The translations under genes and the position numbers were made by a program. From CADEED01 sp039931065 (GTDB lineage: Bacteria; Pseudomonadota; Gammaproteobacteria; Steroidobacterales; Steroidobacteraceae): a stretch of 64,000 nt of DNA. This document shows, piece after piece, positions 16,525 through 24,959 of the stretch. The number at the start of each line of letters is the position of its first letter. The stretch's first letter is position 1. The notes beneath the pieces were generated by a model, which saw only the letters and a list, made by a program, of their open reading frames with translations, was not told the DNA's origin and ran no database searches. Location of the stretch: assembly GCA_039931065.1 (NCBI GenBank), contig JBDTSP010000008.1, forward strand, positions 117,471 through 181,470, in the 5' to 3' direction.

Positions 16525-16879
16525 GCGCTATTATGCCCGCGCTTTCACGCCGACCGGCGAGTCCTCGGGGGCCTTGGCCAAATTGTTCAACTGGTTCTTT
16601 CGCGCGCGCGACTGGTATTTCGCGCTGCCGCGTTTCCAATTCGAAGCGATGACACTGGGGCTGGCGTTGTTGTTCGGCCTGCTGGTGATGCCGGCATTCA
16701 TATTTCTGGCCGGCCACATCGCGCTCAAGGACTACGCGAACGGCGGCGTGTTCGCGCTCTATCGCGATTTTTTCAAAGGGTTGTTCCACCCCCGCCCTTC
16801 GTTCTGGGCCGTCATTGCCGGACCGTTCGTTTTCGTGACCGTCGTCAGACTGTTTCGCTGGATCCGGCGCAAGCTATAA
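16523..16879 (+). CDS. Small membrane protein of unknown function
   Basis: 118 residues, rich in Phe, Trp and Arg. Two membrane segments are visible (about residues 42-64 and 90-108), with basic ends (FRWIRRKL). No known domain is recognised. The ATG at 16523 overlaps, head to head, the ATG of the GnnA-like gene, so the ribosome-binding site of each gene would lie inside the other gene. A later start, for example Met at about 16649, would leave a more normal gap but lose the basic N-terminal helix. Confidence 0.6.
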   Translation: MRYYARAFTPTGESSGALAKLFNWFFRARDWYFALPRFQFEAMTLGLALLFGLLVMPAFIFLAGHIALKDYANGGVFALYRDFFKGLFHPRPSFWAVIAGPFVFVTVVRLFRWIRRKL

Positions 16880-16910
16880 GTAAAAGGCGGCGCCGCGAAA
16901 CGTGAAGCAG

Positions 16911-16926
16911 GTCACGAATTCGTGAC
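16911..16926. promoter_or_regulatory. Perfect 16-base palindrome, possible operator
   Basis: GTCACGAATTCGTGAC is a perfect inverted repeat with no loop. It lies 91 bases upstream of the small gene at 17017 and just after the preceding membrane-protein gene. The size and symmetry suit a dimeric repressor site. No regulator gene is adjacent. Confidence 0.4.
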
Positions 16927-17016
16927 TGCCGCCATCTCGAGGCCTGCGATTATGTGACGCAATTCGGCGACACTGGACCCGGGGAAGAGTCCGACAAGTC
17001 ACGGGGTTACAGAAAA

Positions 17017-17232
17017 ATGAGCGAGTATTTTCTCGCCGATCGCAAGGCTGAAGAACGCGCGAAACAGCGCGCGGCGGCATCCAAGCCGCTCCACCGCAGC
17101 CAGGAAGTGAAAGTCACCTTGTTAGGCGACTTCCTGTTCCCGAGCGTTGAAGCACCAGGCTGCGATCCGTACAACAGCACCCAAGGCAAAGCCGCGCGAG
17201 ATGCGTGGGCTGTACGGCGCGCCCGCCGCTGA
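17017..17232 (+). CDS. Short conserved-looking hypothetical protein
   Basis: 71 residues, highly basic and without a signal or membrane segment. It begins MSEYFLADRKAEERAKQRAA and ends with the motif GCDPYNSTQGKAARDAW, which looks constrained. The ATG at 17017 is preferred over an ATG at 16954 that adds 21 charged residues of little character. It follows the palindrome at 16911-16926 and could be controlled from it. Function unknown; a nucleic-acid-associated role is only a guess from its charge. Confidence 0.5.
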   Translation: MSEYFLADRKAEERAKQRAAASKPLHRSQEVKVTLLGDFLFPSVEAPGCDPYNSTQGKAARDAWAVRRARR

Positions 17233-17331
17233 GGGATATCGAGTCCCGCCGTTCCGGTCTCTGCCAGGGGCCTTAGCAGCCGGCCGGAACCAAGTGGTCC
17301 GCCGCCGCTCGAACCGGTATGCGGTTGCTCC

Positions 17332-17622
17332 TTACGCTTTCGGCCAATAGACCCACAGGGCAACCGCCAGCATCATCGCCAGGCCCGCATGGGCCGCAAA
17401 CCGCCAGCCGCGGGAACGCAGTTCGCCATAAAAACTGCTCGCAGCCACCGCCGCGAGTAGCACGGAAAGCAGGCAGGCGGCCATCAGCGGCCTGGATTCC
17501 TCCGCAAGGCGCGCGCCGTATTCGGGAATTAGCAGGAAAACGACCCCGGTCAGCAACAATGCGATCGCAATCGAGACTGTCGAACCCATCACGATTCCAA
17601 GTAGAACGACCAGTGGGCGCAT
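17332..17622 (-). CDS. Small inner-membrane protein
   Basis: 96 residues with three predicted membrane helices (about 4-30, 45-62 and 72-92). An AGG lies nine bases before the ATG. No motif identifies a family. It is convergent with the small gene at 17017 (99-base gap with nothing recognisable) and divergent from prc. Confidence 0.55.
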   Translation of the reverse strand: MRPLVVLLGIVMGSTVSIAIALLLTGVVFLLIPEYGARLAEESRPLMAACLLSVLLAAVAASSFYGELRSRGWRFAAHAGLAMMLAVALWVYWPKA

Positions 17623-17719
17623 GGATTGGCCTATGTTTGAAGAGATGCCACTTGAGCAGGCCGCCGCACGGCCTTAGTGTTGAATTGTACGGACTCACAC
17701 AGCCGAGACACCCTGCCGC

Positions 17720-19843
17720 ATGAATTCATCGTCAACCCGCTATAACCGCTGGCTCGCCCCGTCCATGCTCATCGCACTGCTGGTGCTGACTGGGTCGGCG
17801 CAAGCTCCCGCCAATACGCAATTGCCCGCGGGATCCGTGGTCCCGAGCGAACGGCATCGCTCCGTCGCGCGGCGCGTGGGTTCGATGCTCGAGGGCATGC
17901 ACTACAGCGGTTCCAAGCTCGACGACCGGCTCTCGGCGATCGTGTACACGCGTTACCTGCAAGGCATCGACGGCCAGCACTCCAGCCTGCTCGCCTCCGA
18001 TGTGGCGGATTTCGAGCAGTACAAGCTGCGCTTCGACGACATGATCCGCAGCGGCGATGTCGATCCGGCATTCGCGATCTTCGCGCGCTTCCAGCAACGC
18101 AACCGCGAGCGCATCAAGTTCGCGATCTCGCAGCTCGACAAAGAGCCCGACTGGACACTGAACGAGAGCTTCGAATTCGATCGCGAGAAAGCGCCATTCG
18201 CGGCCACTTCAGCCGAGCTCGACGAGTTCTGGCGCAAGCGGGTCAAGAACGACGCGTTGTCGCTGTTGCTCACCGGCAAAACCTGGGATGAGAGCGCCAA
18301 ACTTCTCAAGAAGCGTTACGAAACCACGCTGAAGCGCATCGACCAGGTCAGCGCCGACGACGTGTTCGAATCGCTGATGAATTCCTACGCGCGCGCCTAC
18401 GATCCGCACTCGAGCTACTTCTCGCCGCGCAGCTCCGAGGAATACCGCATCCAGATGAGCTTGAACTACGACGGCATCGGCGCGTCGCTGCAGCTCGTCG
18501 ACGACTACGTGACGATCATGAATGTCATTGAAGGCGGGCCCGCGGCCGTCGCCGGCACGCTTTCGGTGAAGGACCGCATCACCGGAGTCGGTCAGGGCAA
18601 GGAAGGCCCGGTCACCGACGTGCTCGGCTGGCGCATCGACGACGTCGTGCAACTGATCCGTGGTCGCGCCGGTACGCAGGTGCGCCTGCAGGTATTGCCG
18701 GCGGGCGCGGCCCCCGGCAGCGCCGAGAAATCCCTCGAATTCACCCGCAACAAGGTGACGCTGGAAGCGCAGGCCTCGCAGAAAGAGCTGCGCACGATCA
18801 AGCGCGGTGACAAGGACTATCGCGTCGGCATCATCAGCGTTCCCGCGTTCTACCAGGACGTCGAGGCTCAGAACGCCGGCGACAAGGAATTCCGCAGCAC
18901 CACGCGCGACGTGCGCCGCCTCATCAACGAATTGAAGGCCGAGAAAATCGACGGCCTCGTGCTCGATCTGCGCGGCAACGGCGGCGGCTATCTACCCGAA
19001 GCCACCGCGCTGACCGGCCTGTTCATCGACAAAGGCCCGGTCGTGCAGCTCAAGGTAACCACCGGCGAACTCGAAGTGCAGGATGACCCCGAATCCGGCG
19101 TCGCGTATTCGGGCCCGCTCGCGGTGCTCGTGGATCGCTTCAGCGCCTCCGCTTCGGAAATTTTCGCCGGCGCCCTGCAGGACTACCACCGCGCAACGAT
19201 TCTTGGCCAGCGCACCTTCGGCAAGGGCACCGTGCAGAATCTGGTGCCGCTCGACCGCTGGTCGCCGCGCCCGGTCAACGGCCAGCTCACGGTCACCATC
19301 GGCAAGTTCTACCGCATCACTGGCGAAAGCACGCAGCACCGCGGCGTCGAACCCGACGTGACATTGCCCTCGCAGATCGACATGGAAGAGTTCGGCGAGA
19401 GCGCTCTCGAGGGTGCCCTGCCCTGGGATCGCATCGCCGGAGTGCCGTTCCGCAGCGAAGCCAAGGGACAGCAGCCGAACATCCCCTTGCTGGCGACCGA
19501 AGAAAAAACACGCGCCGACAAGGATCCCGACTACCGCTGGTTAGTGGCGGACCTCGCGGCGGCAGACGTGATGCGCAAGCAGACCTCGCTGTCGCTCAAT
19601 TTGCAGACTCGCAAGGCCGAACGTGAGCACATCGACAAGGAGCGCCTGGGGCGTGAGAACGCCCGTCGTGCCGCGCAGAATCTGCCGGCGATCAAGACCT
19701 CGGAAGAACTGGCCGACGTGAAATTCCCGGATACCGTGCTCGATCAGGCGACGGAAGTCATGACGGACATGGTTACGGGTATTCGCCCGGCCCATTCGGC
19801 ACCTTCCCGCACGGTTCGGGCCGAGCCCAAAGCGCCGGGCTGA
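17720..19843 (+). CDS. prc: Tail-specific protease Prc (C-terminal processing peptidase)
   Basis: 707 residues. A signal peptide (about 1-30) is followed by a long helical N-terminal region, a PDZ domain (IGASLQLVDDYVTIMNVIEGGPA) and the S41 peptidase core: LDLRGNGGGYLPEA, the nucleophile Ser in DRFSASASEIFAGAL and the general-base Lys in GQRTFGKGTVQ. The C-terminal DUF3340-type region is helical. Prc degrades or trims periplasmic proteins, including penicillin-binding protein 3 precursor and MepS in E. coli. Single-gene unit, convergent with the following coiled-coil gene (16-base gap). Confidence 0.93.
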   Translation: MNSSSTRYNRWLAPSMLIALLVLTGSAQAPANTQLPAGSVVPSERHRSVARRVGSMLEGMHYSGSKLDDRLSAIVYTRYLQGIDGQHSSLLASDVADFEQYKLRFDDMIRSGDVDPAFAIFARFQQRNRERIKFAISQLDKEPDWTLNESFEFDREKAPFAATSAELDEFWRKRVKNDALSLLLTGKTWDESAKLLKKRYETTLKRIDQVSADDVFESLMNSYARAYDPHSSYFSPRSSEEYRIQMSLNYDGIGASLQLVDDYVTIMNVIEGGPAAVAGTLSVKDRITGVGQGKEGPVTDVLGWRIDDVVQLIRGRAGTQVRLQVLPAGAAPGSAEKSLEFTRNKVTLEAQASQKELRTIKRGDKDYRVGIISVPAFYQDVEAQNAGDKEFRSTTRDVRRLINELKAEKIDGLVLDLRGNGGGYLPEATALTGLFIDKGPVVQLKVTTGELEVQDDPESGVAYSGPLAVLVDRFSASASEIFAGALQDYHRATILGQRTFGKGTVQNLVPLDRWSPRPVNGQLTVTIGKFYRITGESTQHRGVEPDVTLPSQIDMEEFGESALEGALPWDRIAGVPFRSEAKGQQPNIPLLATEEKTRADKDPDYRWLVADLAAADVMRKQTSLSLNLQTRKAEREHIDKERLGRENARRAAQNLPAIKTSEELADVKFPDTVLDQATEVMTDMVTGIRPAHSAPSRTVRAEPKAPG

Positions 19844-19859
19844 CCCGGCGCAGTCGAGA

Positions 19860-20918
19860 TCAGCGCAACAGGACCCTGAAGAGGTCCCAGGTATCTTCGG
19901 CCACCACGTTCGGTAGTTTGGCCGCGGTGACGCCCTGCGAGCCGTGCGCGAGCACGTCGCCTTCGGAAACGCCGCAGGATTCCGGGATCGGCACGGTCTC
20001 GAAATCGCCGAGGTAAGCCGCGGAGCCACGCAGCCGGTCGGACCGTTGCGACACCTCCTGCATGAGACCGTTGCGCTGCTTCACCAGGTTTCGCGCCTTG
20101 ACGATGTCACTCATGAGCGAAACGCAGGCGTTCAGGTCGCCATAAAACTGGGTCGCCTCGCGCCGCGACATCGCGGCACGCGCCGACGCCACCAGCGAGG
20201 TACGCGCCAGGCGCAGGCACAAGACCTCGGCGCAGGCAATCGCGGCGAGATTGATCGCCCGCTTCGCTTCGACCGAAATTCCCGGGAATTCGCCGGCTCC
20301 GACTTTCTCGATCTGTTCGCAGCGCGCGCGTGCGGCCAGCAGGTTGCCCTCGGCCGATTCGACCGCCGCCTGGAACGCAGGGCGCTGCGCGGCGACCTTC
20401 GGGCGTTCCCAGCGATGCCACCACTTGTTGAGCTTGGCGAGACGCGCATCGAACGCCGCCTGTTGCTGACGCGCGGCCACCATCAGGGATTCCGCCTGGC
20501 GCAGCAACTGCTCGCTCGACTGGCGTTGCTGAAACTGCTTGCGATTGCCCTCGAGAGCGAATGTTTTGCGCTCACGTTCTTCCTGCTTTGCAGCGAGGTC
20601 CTGCACCAGCAAGCCGATGATCTCGCGCCCGTCGCCCCACAGGGCCCGCAGGTGATAGAAAACCAGGGTAGATAGACCGGTATCCGCGGACTCGAGCCGC
20701 TTCTCGACGGCCTCGAACATCTCCTGCACGCGGGTGGTGGCGGCTTCCTGCTGCTTGAGCCGGTCGCGCAGGCGCTGGGTCTCGGCGCCGAGTTCTTCGT
20801 GCTGCTTGCGCAGTTCCGCACGGCTGCGGAACAACTCGACCACACGCCCGTCTTCGGGCACGGGGGGAGCCGCGGCATTGCCGCTGCCGAGCAGACCTAA
20901 CGACTTCAACGCTTTCAT
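19860..20918 (-). CDS. Coiled-coil protein of unknown function
   Basis: 352 residues starting at the ATG 20918 with AGGGG just upstream; the frame extends further but without a better start. Residues about 30-75 and 110-180 are strongly heptad-like (LRKQHEELGAETQRLRDRL). The C-terminal half is helical and ends PNVVAEDTWDLFRVLLR. No signal peptide or transmembrane helix is visible. It lies 32 bases downstream of the DUF1249 gene on the same strand, so the two are probably co-expressed. I do not recognise a named family. Confidence 0.7.
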   Translation of the reverse strand: MKALKSLGLLGSGNAAAPPVPEDGRVVELFRSRAELRKQHEELGAETQRLRDRLKQQEAATTRVQEMFEAVEKRLESADTGLSTLVFYHLRALWGDGREIIGLLVQDLAAKQEERERKTFALEGNRKQFQQRQSSEQLLRQAESLMVAARQQQAAFDARLAKLNKWWHRWERPKVAAQRPAFQAAVESAEGNLLAARARCEQIEKVGAGEFPGISVEAKRAINLAAIACAEVLCLRLARTSLVASARAAMSRREATQFYGDLNACVSLMSDIVKARNLVKQRNGLMQEVSQRSDRLRGSAAYLGDFETVPIPESCGVSEGDVLAHGSQGVTAAKLPNVVAEDTWDLFRVLLR

Positions 20919-20950
20919 AGACCCCTGCGCGGATGCGGGGGCCTGATTGG

Positions 20951-21403
20951 TCAGGCGCGAAACCCGTGGCCGCGATCGATGCAGTACTCCAGCCACTTAT
21001 TTAGCATCGTATTACGGGCCCAACGCTGATCCAGTTCACGCTCCGCCTGCCCGCGCAGCCGCCGCAAGGCCTCGTGGTCGTGTTGCGTCGCCCATTCCTG
21101 CGCCTCGACCAGCCGGGCGTCGTGATAAACGCGCACGCGCATGTCCGGGTAAGTGGATACGCCATCATCCTGCTGGAAAAGATAGGTCAGGTCGAAACTG
21201 GTCGTGTACGGCGACCGTTCCGTGACTGTGAGACGCAAATCACAGTCGTCCGCCACGCGCGACACGCGCACGTCGGCCAGATCTGTAAGCTCTCCGGCCA
21301 AGTCGCAGAGACGCAGGTAATTGCTTTCGTACAGTGACATGAGCGCAACGAAGCTGCGCGGGCGCGAACGCCAGGATACGAGAGTCAGTGCGTCATTTAA
21401 CAT
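20951..21403 (-). CDS. DUF1249 (YqiB-like) protein
   Basis: 150 residues. It has the DUF1249 hallmarks: YESNYLRLCDL near the N-terminus, LTVTERSPYTTSFDLTY, PDMRVRVYHDARLVEAQEW and a C-terminal LNKWLEYCIDRGH. The ATG at 21403 places these motifs as in E. coli YqiB; a TTG at 21439 would add 12 residues. In E. coli yqiB lies between nudF and cpdA; neither is here. Function unknown in the family. Confidence 0.82.
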   Translation of the reverse strand: MLNDALTLVSWRSRPRSFVALMSLYESNYLRLCDLAGELTDLADVRVSRVADDCDLRLTVTERSPYTTSFDLTYLFQQDDGVSTYPDMRVRVYHDARLVEAQEWATQHDHEALRRLRGQAERELDQRWARNTMLNKWLEYCIDRGHGFRA

Positions 21404-21490
21404 TGAGTCCGAATATAACGAACAATGACGATCATTCAAGACGCAATTCCTGCGCCAATGAAGCGTGAATTGGTTCGCGTGTCTCGGAAA

Positions 21491-21700
21491 TCATTCCGCG
21501 TACTGAAAAACCTCGTCGAGGTTGCGGCCCAAAGCGCGCGCGATCCTGAATGCGAGCTCGAGTGATGGAGAATATTTGCCGCCTTCAAGAGCGATGATCG
21601 TCTGTCGAGTGACCTCGCAGGCTTTCGCAAGCTGCTCCTGCGTAAGATCGCCGCGCGCCAGTCGCCACTCACGAATGCGGTTGCGAACCGCCGCGGTCAT
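21491..21700 (-). CDS. Short XRE-type transcription regulator
   Basis: 69 residues, almost entirely one helix-turn-helix domain: RNRIREWRLARGDLTQEQLAKA, then the recognition helix TRQTIIALEGGKYSPSLELAFRIARAL. Small HTH proteins of this YozG-like type are commonly paired with a membrane protein, as here. Its ATG overlaps the membrane-protein stop by 4 bases (ATGA). It is the likely binder of the palindromes at 22352-22383 and 22391-22410, giving autoregulation (inference). Confidence 0.88.
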   Translation of the reverse strand: MTAAVRNRIREWRLARGDLTQEQLAKACEVTRQTIIALEGGKYSPSLELAFRIARALGRNLDEVFQYAE

Positions 21701-22341
21701 CGGCGCGCGGCGAAGTAGGCGAATGTGAGCACCAGATGCTCCACCAGCGATCTTGCGATCAGCAAGCCAATGAGCAGGTTCGCGAGCACGATGGGCGCAA
21801 GCCACCAGGCAAGCATCTCAACCGGCGTGAAAGCGAGCACACAGACGCAGCCGATGATGATCGCCGTCAATGCCACGTCGCCGGCGCGCTCGGCAACGTG
21901 CTCCAGGTTGAGGTCACGCTCGTCGAGCGGCACTCCGCCCGCCCGCCGTGCGATCAGGTAGGCCATCAACTTCCAGGCCAAAATCAGCCCGAACAGATGC
22001 TGCAGGAAGTGTTTTGCGTAGATCGCATCGAGTGTTTGCGGAAGCTCGGTCACCTGCGCCAGCGCCCACATGAAACGCAGGAAGCTCAGCAGGACGAAAC
22101 CGATGAAGAAGATTCCGATCCAGGCGCGCCGCTCGGCGACCGAGGAACCCTCAGGGAAAATTTCTTCCGCGCCGCGCGCGAACAGGGCGACTGCGGCAAC
22201 CAGGACCAGCCCGAAAAGCGCCGCGCCGGTCGCACCGAGATCCACACCGCCTAAGCGCTCCTCTGGCCCGAAAAGTGTGGCAAGCCCGGCCACCAGCCCA
22301 ACCACGAACAAGACCGCCGCTTGGCGTCGTACTGACCACAT
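21697..22341 (-). CDS. Multi-pass membrane protein paired with the XRE regulator
   Basis: 214 residues with about six hydrophobic segments in three pairs: roughly 7-25 and 37-55, 73-92 and 108-128, 153-175 and 178-200. It resembles the DUF2178-type membrane partners of small XRE regulators in layout, but no defining motif was confirmed. GGAG lies nine bases before the ATG. First gene of a two-gene operon with the regulator; its promoter region contains two inverted repeats. The signal or substrate is unknown. Confidence 0.75.
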   Translation of the reverse strand: MWSVRRQAAVLFVVGLVAGLATLFGPEERLGGVDLGATGAALFGLVLVAAVALFARGAEEIFPEGSSVAERRAWIGIFFIGFVLLSFLRFMWALAQVTELPQTLDAIYAKHFLQHLFGLILAWKLMAYLIARRAGGVPLDERDLNLEHVAERAGDVALTAIIIGCVCVLAFTPVEMLAWWLAPIVLANLLIGLLIARSLVEHLVLTFAYFAARR

Positions 22342-22351
22342 AAGAAGAGTC

Positions 22352-22383
22352 TCCAGAATGTAAGGTATACATTACATTCTGGA
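22352..22383. promoter_or_regulatory. 32-base near-perfect palindrome, operator of the membrane-protein/XRE operon
   Basis: The 32 bases are identical to their reverse complement except for one mismatched pair near the centre (30 of 32). The core is TGTAA-N8-TTACA, extended by AGAA/TTCT and TCC/GGA arms. It lies 11 bases upstream of the ATG at 22341 and covers the likely -10 region, so bound repressor would block transcription. Confidence 0.75.
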
Positions 22384-22390
22384 TTCGGCC

Positions 22391-22410
22391 ATGTAAAGTA
22401 TTTTTTACAT
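22391..22410. promoter_or_regulatory. Second palindrome with the same TGTAA...TTACA half-sites
   Basis: ATGTAAAG...TTTTACAT is an imperfect palindrome (16 of 20) with the same half-sites as the larger operator seven bases away. Read on the minus strand it contains a TTTACA that could be the -35 element, 17 bases from TAATGT. It also overlaps the stop codon of the dehydratase gene. Confidence 0.6.
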
Positions 22411-23370
22411 GCTCTCGCCGCGCAGGAACGGGCACAGATTCAAGTCGACATTCCCGCCAGACAGCACGATGCCGATCCGCTGTCCTGTCAGGCCGAGTTT
22501 GCCGGCCAGAGCCGCGGCGACCGGCACCGCGGCAGAAGGCTCGATCAGCACTTTCAGATCGTTCATCACGATTCGCATCGCATCCATGATCTGCGCTTCG
22601 CTGACGGTCACCATGTCGTCGACGTGAGTGCGCAGCAACTCGAAGTTGCGGACCCCAATCGAGCCGCGCAGTCCATCGGCGATGGTGTCCGGCGCGACTA
22701 CCGCGCGACGCTCGCCGCTGCGGAACGACTGGAACGCATCGTCCGCCTGCGCAGGCTCGGCGCCGACCACGCGGATCGTGGGTACCAGACCTTTTGCCGC
22801 CAGCCCGCTGCCACCGATCAATCCGCCACCGCCCACCGGTGCGCTCACGATCTGCAGATCGGGCACCTCGGCTAACAACTCGAGTACGGCGGTGCCCTGC
22901 CCCGCGATGATTCTCGAATCGTCGAACGGATGCACCAGTTCACCCGGGTCGGTGAGCATGATTTCCGCGAGCCGCTTTTCGCGCGCCGGCAAACCCGGAT
23001 CGCACAACTCCACGCGTGCCCCTGCCGCTTCGATGTTCGCGATCTTGGAGCGCGCCGAATCACGCGGCACGATCACGATCGCGCGCATGCCGCGCGACCG
23101 CGCCGCAAGCGCCAAGGCATTGCCGTGATTGCCCGAAGAATGCGTGATCACGAAAGGCGTGACCGCCGGATCGAGTTGCAACACCGCGTTCATGGCACCG
23201 CGATACTTGAACGCCCCGCCCGTCTGGAGGTTTTCGCACTTGAAGAACACCTGCGACTTGACACGCGCGTCGAACGCCGCGGAACGCATCACGGGTGTGC
23301 GAATGATGTGGGGCCCGATACGCGCCGCGGCCGCCACCACGTCGGCGAAGGCGGGCAAGTCCGGCTTCAC
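22405..23370 (-). CDS. PLP-dependent serine/threonine dehydratase family protein
   Basis: 321 residues from a GTG at 23370 that overlaps the orn stop (GTGA). Fold-type II PLP enzyme: Schiff-base Lys in GGAFKYRGAMNAV, substrate loop SSGNHGNALALA and phosphate-binding loop VGGGGLIGG. There is no C-terminal regulatory ACT domain, so it is a catabolic-type threonine/serine dehydratase or serine racemase rather than biosynthetic IlvA. The substrate cannot be fixed from motifs. The longer frame to 23748 is a shadow inside orn. Confidence 0.85.
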   Translation of the reverse strand: MKPDLPAFADVVAAAARIGPHIIRTPVMRSAAFDARVKSQVFFKCENLQTGGAFKYRGAMNAVLQLDPAVTPFVITHSSGNHGNALALAARSRGMRAIVIVPRDSARSKIANIEAAGARVELCDPGLPAREKRLAEIMLTDPGELVHPFDDSRIIAGQGTAVLELLAEVPDLQIVSAPVGGGGLIGGSGLAAKGLVPTIRVVGAEPAQADDAFQSFRSGERRAVVAPDTIADGLRGSIGVRNFELLRTHVDDMVTVSEAQIMDAMRIVMNDLKVLIEPSAAVPVAAALAGKLGLTGQRIGIVLSGGNVDLNLCPFLRGESM

Positions 23371-23924
23371 AGCTTCTGGTATTCGGGCGCGAGAAAGTGC
23401 TCGCGGTAATACGCAAGTTCGCGGATGGATTCCTGGATATCGGCGAGCGCCTTGTGTTCGCCGCGCTTGGAAAACCCGGGGATGATTTCCGGCGCCCAGC
23501 GCCGCGCCAGCTCTTTGAGCGTGCTCACGTCGAGATTGCGATAGTGGAAGAACGCCTCGAGCGTCGGCATCTGGCGCGCGAGAAACCGGCGGTCCTGGCA
23601 GATGCTGTTGCCGCACATCGGCGAGGCGTTCGGCTCCATCAGCACTCGCAGGAATTCCATGGTGCGGGCTTCGGCGCTCGCCAGAGTGTATTTGCTGTCG
23701 CGAACCCGCTGGATCAGGCCCGACGCGCCGTGGGTGCGCGTATTCCACTCGTCCATCCCCGCGATGACTTCGTCCGACTGATGGACCGCAATCACCGGCC
23801 CTTCGGCGACCACATTGAGATCGACGTCGGTGACGATGGTGGCCATCTCGATGATCACGTCGGTGTCGGGCTTGAGGCCCGTCATCTCGAGATCTATCCA
23901 GATCAGATAGTCGCTGCTCGGCAT
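23367..23924 (-). CDS. orn: Oligoribonuclease
   Basis: 185 residues, DEDDh 3'-5' exonuclease. First acidic motif IWIDLEMTGL, then GNSICQDRRFLARQMP, and the last motif with catalytic His and Asp (GEHKALADIQESI). Orn degrades 2-5-mer RNAs and pGpG, so it also closes the c-di-GMP breakdown route; a GGDEF cyclase occurs in this window. Divergent from rsgA with only 24 bases between starts, a common gammaproteobacterial arrangement. Confidence 0.96.
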   Translation of the reverse strand: MPSSDYLIWIDLEMTGLKPDTDVIIEMATIVTDVDLNVVAEGPVIAVHQSDEVIAGMDEWNTRTHGASGLIQRVRDSKYTLASAEARTMEFLRVLMEPNASPMCGNSICQDRRFLARQMPTLEAFFHYRNLDVSTLKELARRWAPEIIPGFSKRGEHKALADIQESIRELAYYREHFLAPEYQKL

Positions 23925-23948
23925 AAGGATTGACGCGATACTACACGA

Positions 23949-24884
23949 ATGACCGCACCCCCCAACGCCTGCGAATTCGACGCCGAAGTCATCGCCGCGT
24001 ACGGCCGTCACCTGCTGGTGAGGGGTGCCGACGGACGCGACCAGCGCGCACGGCCGGCGGGCCGCAAGCTCAGCATCGTCTGCGGCGACCGCGTGCGGTG
24101 CGCGGCCGACCCCAAACACGACGAAGTCATGATCGTCGAAGTCCTGCCACGCCGGACGCTGCTGGCGCGCGCCAGTCTGCGCGGCGACAGTGAGCCGATT
24201 GTCGCGAACATCAGCCAACTCGTGGTCGTCGTTGCGCCGCTTCCGGAACCGGACTGGTTCATCGTCGATCGTTATCTGTGCGCCGCAACCGCCGCCGGAA
24301 TTGCCGGTGCGATCGCGGTCAACAAATCCGATCTCCCGTCTAATAAAGTGGACGACGACGAACTGGCGGCATTGACGGCCGCGGGATATGCGCACGTGGC
24401 CTGTTCGGCGAAGCAGGGTTCGGGCCTCGACGCTCTGAAGGCACTGCTGGCGCAGGGAGTGAGCGTACTGGTCGGACAATCCGGCGTCGGCAAGTCATCG
24501 ATGGTCAACGCTTTGTTGCCGGCGGTCGACATCGAAACTGGCGGGCTGATGCGCGAGGAGGAAGGCCGGCATACCACCACCGCGTCGCGCTCATACCCGC
24601 TCGCCTCCGGCGGCACACTCATCGACTCTCCCGGCGTACGTGACTTCGCGCCTGCCATCGAGCAACTCGATTCTCAAACCCTCGGATTTCCAGAGGTCGA
24701 CCAACGCGCGAACCATTGCCGCTTCAAGGATTGCCGCCACATGCAGGAGCCGGGTTGCGCCGTGTCAGGCGCAGTCGAAGCCGGCGAGATGAGCGCGCGC
24801 CGTTACGAAAGTTATCGCCGGCTCCGCCGGCGTTACGAGGAGCTCATCGAAGCGCGGGGCCCCGCACAACGCTCTCGGCGTTGA
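23949..24884 (+). CDS. rsgA: Ribosome small-subunit GTPase RsgA
   Basis: 311 residues. N-terminal OB fold, then a circularly permuted GTPase: G4 (AVNKSDL) precedes G1 (VGQSGVGKSSMVNAL) and G3 (IDSPGVRDF). The C-terminal zinc site uses CRFKDCRHMQEPGC. RsgA checks late 30S assembly in the cytoplasm. Divergent from orn. Confidence 0.95.
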   Translation: MTAPPNACEFDAEVIAAYGRHLLVRGADGRDQRARPAGRKLSIVCGDRVRCAADPKHDEVMIVEVLPRRTLLARASLRGDSEPIVANISQLVVVVAPLPEPDWFIVDRYLCAATAAGIAGAIAVNKSDLPSNKVDDDELAALTAAGYAHVACSAKQGSGLDALKALLAQGVSVLVGQSGVGKSSMVNALLPAVDIETGGLMREEEGRHTTTASRSYPLASGGTLIDSPGVRDFAPAIEQLDSQTLGFPEVDQRANHCRFKDCRHMQEPGCAVSGAVEAGEMSARRYESYRRLRRRYEELIEARGPAQRSRR

Positions 24885-24959
24885 GGTATGGTTCTGCTAC
24901 CGCGTGCGGGATGAGGGGGTGCCAGTGCCGCGGCCGCCCGCGCTCGAGGAGCCAACCAC

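Noticed and set aside
20951..21439. Upstream TTG start for the DUF1249 gene
   Set aside because: It adds 12 residues with no conserved character; the ATG at 21403 matches family spacing.
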